From contig JAFVAA010000860.1 in the NCBI GenBank assembly GCA_017476305.1, positions 1 to 5,055 of the forward strand: a stretch of DNA of 5,055 bases. Direction: 5' to 3'. Each line of letters starts with the position of its first letter. Position 1 is the stretch's first letter. The notes below the pieces were generated by a model. It searched no databases. It saw only the letters and a list, made by a program, of their open reading frames with translations, and had not been told where the DNA came from. This DNA is from Lachnospiraceae bacterium (GTDB lineage: Bacteria > Bacillota > Clostridia > Lachnospirales > Lachnospiraceae). Below are positions 1 to 5,055 of this stretch, piece after piece. Made by a program: the position numbers and the translations under genes.

Positions 1-454
1 CTTAATCGGGGGAGGAATCGGAATTCCTCCGATGTTAGAGCTTGCGAAGGAACTTGCAAAAGAGGATTTAAGTGTTCGTGTCGTTTTGGGGTATCGGGAC
101 AGTGCACTTTTTTTGAAGGAGGAATTTGAACCCTTTGCAGAGGTTTTCATTTCGACTGAGGATGGAAGTGCCGGAACCAGAGGAAATGTGATAGATGCAA
201 TCAGAGAGAATGGACTTTCGGCAGATGAGATTTATGCCTGCGGTCCGATTCCGATGCTAAGGGGAGTGAAAGCTTTTGCAGCGGAGCATGGGATTTCTGC
301 GCAGATTTCGATGGAGGAGCGGATGGCTTGCGGGATTGGGGCATGTCTGGCATGTGTCTGTCAGTCAAAGGAGACGGATGCGCATAGTCATGTGAAAAAC
401 AAGCGTGTCTGCAAGGAAGGACCTGTGTTTGATGCGGAGGAGATTACAATTTAG
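1..454 (+). CDS. pyrK: Dihydroorotate dehydrogenase B, electron-transfer subunit (5' end outside window)
   Basis: This subunit carries electrons between NAD(H), FAD and a [2Fe-2S] cluster and the FMN of PyrD, in a cytoplasmic PyrD-PyrK complex of pyrimidine synthesis. Reading from base 2, the visible 150 residues begin with the pyridine-nucleotide-binding loop LIGGGIGIPPM. A CGPIPML motif follows (codons at about 239-259). The C-terminal cluster ligands are Cys codons at 329, 344, 353 and 410, in the spacing C-x4-C-x2-C-x18-C, and the protein ends with VCKEGPVFDAEEI. This is the standard PyrK C-terminus, and all four ligands are present. Family members are about 250-265 residues, so roughly the first 100 residues (FAD-binding beta barrel) lie upstream. 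The first visible ATG, at 32, is internal and is not the start. The stop is TAG at 452-454. pyrD follows after 96 bases, which supports the assignment. The identification is secure; only the N-terminal part is unseen. Confidence 0.96.
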   Translation, partial: LIGGGIGIPPMLELAKELAKEDLSVRVVLGYRDSALFLKEEFEPFAEVFISTEDGSAGTRGNVIDAIRENGLSADEIYACGPIPMLRGVKAFAAEHGISAQISMEERMACGIGACLACVCQSKETDAHSHVKNKRVCKEGPVFDAEEITI

Positions 455-469
455 CAGGATTTAAGCCTC

Positions 470-516
470 TGGCAGATGTGCTGCCAAAAGAGATCTGTTT
501 TTCGGTGCAGCGAAAA
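470..516 (+). repeat. Two small inverted repeats in the pyrK-pyrD gap
   Basis: The 96-base gap holds two perfect 6-bp dyads. The first is TGGCAG (470-475), loop ATGTG, CTGCCA (481-486). The second is TTTTCG (499-504), loop GTGCAG, CGAAAA (511-516). Neither is a standard intrinsic terminator: the first is not followed directly by a T-run, and in the second the Ts form the stem. They could form weak RNA hairpins upstream of the pyrD ribosome site. Stems this short arise often by chance, so function is only a possibility. Confidence 0.3.
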
Positions 517-536
517 TTTAGGTGAAAACATAGAAA

Positions 537-542
537 AAGGGG
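537..542 (+). promoter_or_regulatory. Ribosome binding site of pyrD
   Basis: AAGGGG lies 8 bases before the ATG at 551. It decides the start: the frame stays open upstream to an ATG at 476, but the 25 extra residues (rich in Cys, Lys and Arg) do not resemble PyrD, and no comparable purine tract precedes that ATG. Confidence 0.75.
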
Positions 543-550
543 AAATAATC

Positions 551-1465
551 ATGAGTTTGGAGAGAAATCTTTCTGTAAATTTTGCGGGAATCCAGATGAA
601 AAATCCGGTCACGACAGCTTCCGGAACCTTTGGCTCCGGGATGGAATACGGAGAGTTTGTAGATTTAAATAAGCTTGGTGCTGTGACGACGAAGGGAGTA
701 GCGAGTGTGCCATGGGAGGGGAACGGGACGCCCAGAATCTGCGAAACCTATGGCGGGATGCTAAACGCAATCGGGCTGCAGAATCCGGGAATTGATGTGT
801 TTATCGAAAGAGATCTTCCTTTTCTAAAGCAGTATGATACGAAGATTATTGTCAATGTCTGTGGAAGGACACCAGAGGATTACGTCCGGGTGGTGGAGCG
901 TCTTTCCGGGGAGGATGTGGCACTTTTAGAAATCAATATCTCCTGTCCGAATGTGAAAGCAGGCGGCATTGCCTTTGGGCAGGATCCGAAGCAGGTGGAA
1001 AAAATCACCCGTCAGATAAAGGGGGCAGCAAAGCAGCCGGTGATGATGAAGCTAAGTCCGAATGTGACAGATATCACAGAGATGGCGAAGGCGGCAGAGG
1101 CAGGTGGTGCAGATGCGATTTCTCTCATCAATACACTTACCGGTATGAAAATCGATGTGCACAGGCGAACCTTTGCCCTCGCAAATAGAACCGGCGGGCT
1201 GTCCGGACCTGCGATAAAGCCGGTGGCTGTCCGTATGGTCTATCAGGCGGCACATGCAGTAAAAATTCCTGTGCTGGGGATGGGTGGTATCCGGAATGCA
1301 GAGGATGCACTGGAGTTTATCATGGCGGGAGCGACGATGGTTGCGGTAGGAACGTATCAGTTTCATCATCCGACAGCGACAACAGATGTCATCAGGGGAA
1401 TGGAACAGTTCATGGAGGAAAACGGGGTAAAGGACATCCGGGAATTGATAGGATGCGTAGAGTGA
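551..1465 (+). CDS. pyrD: Dihydroorotate dehydrogenase B, catalytic subunit (class 1B)
   Basis: Oxidises dihydroorotate to orotate with bound FMN, the fourth step of UMP synthesis. In class 1B the electrons leave through PyrK to NAD+. The 304-residue protein has the usual family length of about 300-310. Visible landmarks are: TASGTFGSG (residues 22-30); TTKG with Lys48; NAIGLQNPG (72-80), substrate and FMN contacts; NISCPN with the catalytic-base Cys132 (a Ser in class 2 enzymes); MKLSPN with Lys167; TGGLSGPAIKP (214-224); and the FMN-phosphate loop GMGGI (243-247) with AVGT (265-268). There is no N-terminal membrane segment, as expected for a soluble class 1 enzyme. The start at 551 is supported by its ribosome site and by MSLERNLSV, which matches the family's N-terminal strand. 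The partner pyrK is directly upstream. No pyrE follows; the next gene is polA, 117 bases away. Nothing appears damaged. Confidence 0.97.
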   Translation: MSLERNLSVNFAGIQMKNPVTTASGTFGSGMEYGEFVDLNKLGAVTTKGVASVPWEGNGTPRICETYGGMLNAIGLQNPGIDVFIERDLPFLKQYDTKIIVNVCGRTPEDYVRVVERLSGEDVALLEINISCPNVKAGGIAFGQDPKQVEKITRQIKGAAKQPVMMKLSPNVTDITEMAKAAEAGGADAISLINTLTGMKIDVHRRTFALANRTGGLSGPAIKPVAVRMVYQAAHAVKIPVLGMGGIRNAEDALEFIMAGATMVAVGTYQFHHPTATTDVIRGMEQFMEENGVKDIRELIGCVE

Positions 1466-1565
1466 TGCTGTAAATGTCCGGGATGCGGCATGCAGTTTGC
1501 ACAGTTTCTAAGGAAATGGAAAGATGTTTCGTTAGTGTGTGTAAGTATTAAAAGTTTCCAGAAGC

Positions 1566-1574
1566 GGGAGAAAG
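1566..1574 (+). promoter_or_regulatory. Probable ribosome binding site of polA
   Basis: The purine tract GGGAGAAAG ends 8 bases before the ATG at 1583. It is a moderate match to the Shine-Dalgarno consensus, with the GGGAG core rather far away at 12 bases. It supports 1583 over the in-frame ATG at 1490, which has no convincing purine tract upstream and would add 31 residues ahead of the conserved KIVLIDG start. Confidence 0.55.
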
Positions 1575-1582
1575 AAGCAGAT

Positions 1583-4483
1583 ATGAGTGAAAAGATTGTT
1601 TTGATCGATGGACATAGTATTATAAACCGTGCATTTTACGGAGTGCCGGAACTGACAAATTCCGAGGGACTTCATACGAATGGTGTATATGGGTTTTTAA
1701 ATATTATGTTAAAAATACTGGAGGAGGAAAAACCGGAGTATTTAGCGGTTGCCTTCGACAGAAAGGAACCGACCTTTCGACATAAGATGTATGAGGAGTA
1801 TAAGGGAACCAGGAAGCCGATGCCACAGGAGCTTAGGGAGCAGGTACCGGTGCTGCAGGAGCTTTTAAAGGCTATGCAGATTCCGGTCATCATGCAGCCG
1901 GGATTAGAGGCAGATGATATCTTAGGAACCCTGGCGACGCGTGCGGCGAAGGAGGGAAAAGAGGTATCTGTGGTTTCCGGTGACAGAGACCTTTTACAGC
2001 TGGCATCGGAAGAAATTTTGATCCGTATTCCGAAAACGACACGTGGTGGGACGGAGATTGAAAATTATCATACGGCTGAGGTGGTGGAAAAGTATGGGAT
2101 TACACCGCCACAGGTCATCGATATGAAGGGTTTTATGGGGGATACGGCAGATAATATTCCCGGCGTTCCGGGAGTAGGGGAAAAGACGGCAGGAAAGCTG
2201 CTTAGCAAGTTCGGAACGCTTGAGGAGGCATATGAAAGACTGGAAGAAGTAGAGCCAAAGAGAGTACGGGAGCTTTTGGAGAAGCACAGGGATCTGGCAT
2301 TTTTAAGTAAGGAGCTTGCGACGATCAAAACAGATTGTGAACTGGATTTTTCCTGGGAGCAGGCAAAGTATGAAAATATTTTTACGAAGGAAGCTTATGA
2401 ATGGATTCGAAAGTTAGAGCTTAAATCTTTAGAAAAGAGATTTTCCTTTGAGGTGGCAGAAAGCGCGGCAGGGACAGAGACAGTCTTCGAAGCGGTGTTT
2501 ACCAAGGCTTCTGTGGACACCTTTTTGGCAAAGTTTCAAGAGGTGGCACCAGAGTGTGTGGGAATCGCATTTTTAGGAGATTCCTGGGTGAATGAAGGGG
2601 CGGTAAAGAAAAAATCGAAAAAGAAGAAAGAGGAGCAGATAAATCTGATTTTCGATGAGAAGGAGCTTTCCCTTTCCGTGCAAGAGGATGAGGAAAAAAA
2701 GGAATTTCCATTTTTGGGATTTAGTGTGGCTTATGCCTGTGGAGAGGAAAAAAAGGCAGTGTGCTTTTGGGTGAATGCAGAGATATCTGCAGAGGTACTT
2801 TTAGACCTGTATCATGAAATAGAAAAGACAGCAGGACGGATTGCAGTCATAGATTGGAAAAATCAGATGCATCAGGTGATGCCCGTGGTACATTTATCGG
2901 AGGATGAAACAGCACCGGACCAGGAGGCATTTGGCAGGGACGGAGAGGATTTTTCCAAGTCTTTCGAAAAGCTCTTTGATGTTTCGATTGGGGCATATCT
3001 TCTCAATCCATTGAAAAATTCCTATGAGGCGGAGGACATTGCCAGGGATTATTTAGGAAAAAATATTTTATCCTGTGCGGAGCTTTTTGGAAAACAGACC
3101 TTTGCGGAGATCAAGGGGACGGAGGAGTATACAGACTTTTTAGAGGAAAAGGATACGGAAAAGGAAGGCTTAGGGAAGAACCTCACATACTATCTGGGAA
3201 ATCTTAGCCTGGTCGCCTGTGAAGCTGCACCGGTGTTAGAGAAGCAGTTAGAGGAGCAGGGAATGCTTCGTCTTATGGAAGAGATTGAGATGCCTACGGT
3301 GTATTATCTGTACCAGATGGAACGGATTGGGGTGCATGCGGACAGAGAGGAACTTCATGCTATTTCTAAGATGTTAGAGGAAAAGGAGCTTGCCCTGGAG
3401 ACGGATATCTATGATCTGGCGGGAGGAAAGGAATTTAACATCAATTCGCCAAAGCAGTTGGGAAAGGTGCTTTTCGAGGATCTGAAGCTGCCTTATGGAA
3501 AGAAGACAAAGACGGGATACTCTACCTCTGCGGAGGTTTTGGAGAAGTTAAAAAACGAAGATCCGATCGTGGCGAAGATTTTAGATTATCGTCAGGTCAG
3601 TAAGCTGAAATCGACCTATGCAGACGGGCTTCCGGTGTTCATTGGGACGGACGGGAGGATTCACGGAAAGTTCAACCAGACGATCACGGCGACAGGACGA
3701 ATCAGCAGTACCGATCCGAATCTGCAGAATATTCCGATCCGAATGGAAATCGGAAGGGAAATCAGAAAGGTATTTAAGCCGAAGAAAGATTGGATTTTTT
3801 TAGATGCGGATTATTCCCAGATAGAGCTAAGGGTGCTGGCACATATGTCCGGAGATGAAGAGCTTCTGGAGGCATACCGGAAAAATCAGGATATCCACAG
3901 GAGCACCGCTTCGAAGGTGTTTCATACGCCGTTTGATGAGGTGACGGAGCTTCAGAGGAGAAATGCCAAGGCAGTCAATTTCGGAATTGTATACGGAATC
4001 AGTTCTTTTGGCTTGAGTCAGGATTTAAATATACCAAAAAAAGAGGCACAGTTGTATATTGATCAGTATTTCGCCACCTATCCTACGGTGAAAAAATTTA
4101 TTGATTCCCTGGTAGAGTCAGCGAAGGAAAAGGGATATGCGGAAACCTTGTTTGGAAGAAAAAGACCGGTGCCGGAGCTAAAATCCAGCAATTTCATGCA
4201 GCGTTCCTTTGGAGAGAGGATTGCGATGAATTCTCCGATTCAGGGAACAGCGGCAGATATCATAAAGCTTGCGATGGTCCGGGTGGCAGAGCGGTTAAAA
4301 AGGGAAAAGAAACAGGCAAGAATCGTTTTACAGGTGCATGACGAGCTGCTTTTGGAGCTTCCGCCGGAGGAAAAAGAGGAGATAAAAGAGATTCTCATGG
4401 AGGAGATGCCCAGGGTAGTAGAGTTTTCCATTCCTTTAGAGGTAGAGGTTCTGGAAGGGAAGGACTGGAAAGAGGCGCACTAG
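1583..4483 (+). CDS. polA: DNA polymerase I with active 5' nuclease and degenerate proofreading domain
   Basis: Removes RNA primers and flaps and fills the gaps during lagging-strand maturation and excision repair. The 966-residue protein has three parts. Residues 1-290 are the 5' nuclease, with acidic metal ligands Asp9, Asp59, Glu109, Asp111, Asp112, Asp134, Asp136, Asp187 and Asp190 and the helix-hairpin-helix GVPGVGEKTAG (194-204). Residues about 291-558 resemble the 3'-5' exonuclease fold but lack the DxE and Y-x3-D metal motifs, so proofreading should be absent, as in Bacillus and Thermus enzymes. Residues about 559-966 are the polymerase: TATGRISS (702-709), motif A DADYSQIELR with Asp743, O-helix Arg792/Lys796/Phe800/Tyr804, and motif C QVHDE with Asp920-Glu921. 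Phe800 is the usual pol I residue, as opposed to the Tyr of T7 polymerase. The length exceeds E. coli (928) and Geobacillus (876) because of charged insertions in the middle part (for example KKKSKKKK, 342-349). coaE follows. Confidence 0.98.
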   Translation: MSEKIVLIDGHSIINRAFYGVPELTNSEGLHTNGVYGFLNIMLKILEEEKPEYLAVAFDRKEPTFRHKMYEEYKGTRKPMPQELREQVPVLQELLKAMQIPVIMQPGLEADDILGTLATRAAKEGKEVSVVSGDRDLLQLASEEILIRIPKTTRGGTEIENYHTAEVVEKYGITPPQVIDMKGFMGDTADNIPGVPGVGEKTAGKLLSKFGTLEEAYERLEEVEPKRVRELLEKHRDLAFLSKELATIKTDCELDFSWEQAKYENIFTKEAYEWIRKLELKSLEKRFSFEVAESAAGTETVFEAVFTKASVDTFLAKFQEVAPECVGIAFLGDSWVNEGAVKKKSKKKKEEQINLIFDEKELSLSVQEDEEKKEFPFLGFSVAYACGEEKKAVCFWVNAEISAEVLLDLYHEIEKTAGRIAVIDWKNQMHQVMPVVHLSEDETAPDQEAFGRDGEDFSKSFEKLFDVSIGAYLLNPLKNSYEAEDIARDYLGKNILSCAELFGKQTFAEIKGTEEYTDFLEEKDTEKEGLGKNLTYYLGNLSLVACEAAPVLEKQLEEQGMLRLMEEIEMPTVYYLYQMERIGVHADREELHAISKMLEEKELALETDIYDLAGGKEFNINSPKQLGKVLFEDLKLPYGKKTKTGYSTSAEVLEKLKNEDPIVAKILDYRQVSKLKSTYADGLPVFIGTDGRIHGKFNQTITATGRISSTDPNLQNIPIRMEIGREIRKVFKPKKDWIFLDADYSQIELRVLAHMSGDEELLEAYRKNQDIHRSTASKVFHTPFDEVTELQRRNAKAVNFGIVYGISSFGLSQDLNIPKKEAQLYIDQYFATYPTVKKFIDSLVESAKEKGYAETLFGRKRPVPELKSSNFMQRSFGERIAMNSPIQGTAADIIKLAMVRVAERLKREKKQARIVLQVHDELLLELPPEEKEEIKEILMEEMPRVVEFSIPLEVEVLEGKDWKEAH
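2690..2756 (+). repeat. Exact 13-base direct repeat carrying A-AAA-AAG heptamers inside polA
   Basis: GAGGAAAAAAAGG occurs at 2690-2702 and again at 2744-2756. The 54-base offset is a whole number of codons, so both copies encode Glu-Glu-Lys-Lys in the same frame. In each, the zero-frame codons are GAA-AAA-AAG, which forms the X-XXY-YYZ heptamer A-AAA-AAG (2695-2701 and 2749-2755). Both copies lie in the lysine/glutamate-rich middle part of PolA. A -1 shift would end the protein at TAG 2722-2724 or TGA 2815-2817. The repeat is directly visible; any frameshifting role is inference. Confidence 0.6.
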
Positions 4484-4503
4484 GGCTATTCACAGTAACA
4501 GAA

Positions 4504-4523
4504 TGATAAACAGAAGTTTATCA
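4504..4523 (+). repeat. Perfect 8-4-8 inverted repeat between polA and coaE
   Basis: TGATAAAC (4504-4511), loop AGAA, GTTTATCA (4516-4523) is a perfect dyad 20 bases after the polA stop and 44 bases before the coaE ATG. It is AT-rich, and AAGAAATGG follows rather than a T-run, so it is not a standard intrinsic terminator. It could be an RNA hairpin at the polA 3' end or an operator for a dimeric regulator. It matches no operator consensus I recognise. An 8-base direct repeat, ACAGTAAC, flanks it at 4492-4499 and 4539-4546. Confidence 0.6.
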
Positions 4524-4556
4524 AAGAAATGGCTTTGAACAGTAACGTATCAGAAG

Positions 4557-4562
4557 AAAGGA
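4557..4562 (+). promoter_or_regulatory. Ribosome binding site of coaE
   Basis: AAAGGA, within the longer AGAAAGGA, is a strong match to the anti-Shine-Dalgarno complement. It lies 5 bases before the ATG at 4568. It favours that start over an in-frame ATG at 4529, which has no such site and would add 13 residues ahead of the P-loop strand. Confidence 0.75.
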
Positions 4563-4567
4563 AAGAA

Positions 4568-5055
4568 ATGTATATCATTGGTTTGACCGGAGGGGTGGGA
4601 AGTGGTAAGACAGAGGCAGCGAAGCTTTTGCAGGAGCTTTCGGGGGCGGAGCTTCTTTTGGCAGATGAACTGGGGCATCTGGTGATGAAAAAGGGGACGG
4701 GGTGTTATGAGAAAATTGTAGAACGCTTTGGAAATGAAATTTTAGCTGTGGATGGGGAAATCGATAGAAAGCATCTGTCAGAACTCGTATTTCACGATTC
4801 TGAAAAACTGCAGGCATTAAATGATATCGTGCATCCCGCCGTGCTCTCCTATATGCAGACTTATATCCGGGAGAGGAAGGAGAAACAGGGATTTTTGATT
4901 CTGGAAAGTGCTATCATGTTCGAGAGTGGATGTGACAGGCTTTGTGATGAGGTCTGGTATATTTCTGTATCACGGGAGATACGGGAGAGGCGTCTGCTGG
5001 AGAGCAGGGGGTATTCATCAGAAAAATCCTCTTCCATCATAACAAAGCAGATGGA
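4568..5055 (+). CDS. coaE: Dephospho-CoA kinase (3' end outside window)
   Basis: Phosphorylates the ribose 3'-hydroxyl of dephospho-CoA with ATP, the final step of coenzyme A synthesis, in the cytoplasm. The 162 complete codons visible begin MYIIGLTGGVGSGKT, with the Walker A loop GGVGSGKT at residues 8-15. They continue with ADELGH (Asp33 and His37, the CoA-site motif usually written DADxxAH), the GEIDRKHLSELVF block (63-75), LNDIVHPAV (84-92), the strand and loop LESAIMFESG (112-121), DEVWYISVS (127-135), and the lid arginines Arg139, Arg141, Arg142 and Arg147 before SRGYSSEK. Full-length enzymes are about 195-205 residues, so roughly 35-45 residues are missing at the right edge. Leu31 replaces the first acidic residue of the DAD motif; Asp33 is kept. 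The gene starts 84 bases after polA, a common neighbour in Firmicutes, with no terminator between them, so the two are probably co-transcribed. Confidence 0.95.
   Translation, partial: MYIIGLTGGVGSGKTEAAKLLQELSGAELLLADELGHLVMKKGTGCYEKIVERFGNEILAVDGEIDRKHLSELVFHDSEKLQALNDIVHPAVLSYMQTYIRERKEKQGFLILESAIMFESGCDRLCDEVWYISVSREIRERRLLESRGYSSEKSSSIITKQM

Noticed and set aside
10..31. Seven-base inverted repeat GGAGGAA / TTCCTCC near the left edge
   Set aside because: It lies inside pyrK and is explained by the codons for the Gly-rich loop and the following Pro-Pro. No regulatory reading is needed.
476..550. In-frame upstream extension of pyrD (25 residues from the ATG at 476)
   Set aside because: It has no ribosome site and no family similarity, and the ATG at 551 has a well-spaced AAGGGG and the conserved N-terminus.
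1497..1552. Possible sigma-A promoter before polA (TTGCAC at 1497-1502; TATTAA at 1547-1552)
   Set aside because: The two elements are about 44 bases apart. At 17-base spacing from TTGCAC the -10 is only AAAGAT, and the sequence 17 bases before TATTAA is a poor -35. The match is too weak to annotate.
1490..1582. In-frame upstream extension of polA (31 residues from the ATG at 1490)
   Set aside because: The conserved PolA start KIVLIDG begins right after the ATG at 1583, and the added residues look like translated spacer.
4036..4042. A further A7 slippery run in polA (CCA-AAA-AAA)
   Set aside because: It encodes Pro-Lys-Lys near the conserved polymerase core. A -1 shift would only destroy the polymerase, so this is background from Lys codons. 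It lowers the weight of the two heptamers reported above.
4529..4567. Alternative coaE start at the ATG at 4529
   Set aside because: It is in frame and open but lacks a Shine-Dalgarno. CoaE proteins normally begin a few residues before the P-loop, as the 4568 start does.
1052..4817. Several open frames of 60-105 codons on the minus strand and one on the plus strand (3618-3803)
   Set aside because: They lie opposite or inside pyrD, polA and coaE, encode low-complexity or unrecognisable peptides, and are shadows of the real genes' codon bias.

Overview
The window looks like ordinary chromosomal DNA from a Gram-positive, low-to-mid-GC anaerobe of the class Clostridia, most likely Lachnospiraceae. 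The basis is the class 1B PyrK/PyrD pair, a DNA polymerase I without proofreading residues, the polA-coaE adjacency, purine-rich Shine-Dalgarno sites, and CoaE wording such as 'SRGYS.EK'. The genus cannot be fixed from the sequence alone.

Layout: all four genes lie on the + strand and fill nearly the whole window. They are the 3' part of pyrK (1-454, 5' end outside), pyrD (551-1465), polA (1583-4483) and the 5' part of coaE (4568 to the right edge, cut). The gaps are short (96, 117 and 84 bases). None contains a GC-rich hairpin followed by a T-run, so read-through transcription from pyrKD into polA and coaE is plausible. No RNA gene, mobile element or CRISPR array was seen.

Functions: PyrK and PyrD form the NAD-linked dihydroorotate dehydrogenase of de novo pyrimidine synthesis. 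PolA removes RNA primers and fills gaps in replication and repair. CoaE carries out the last step of coenzyme A synthesis. The two halves are not one pathway. They look like housekeeping genes placed side by side, and polA-coaE is a common pair in Firmicutes.

I found no new multi-gene system. The points worth a second look are small. The inactive proofreading-like domain of PolA is enlarged and charged, and it contains two identical in-frame A-AAA-AAG heptamers of the kind used for -1 frameshifting in dnaX. A perfect 8-4-8 inverted repeat sits between polA and coaE. The pyrK-pyrD spacer is long and holds two small inverted repeats. CoaE has a leucine at a usually acidic position.
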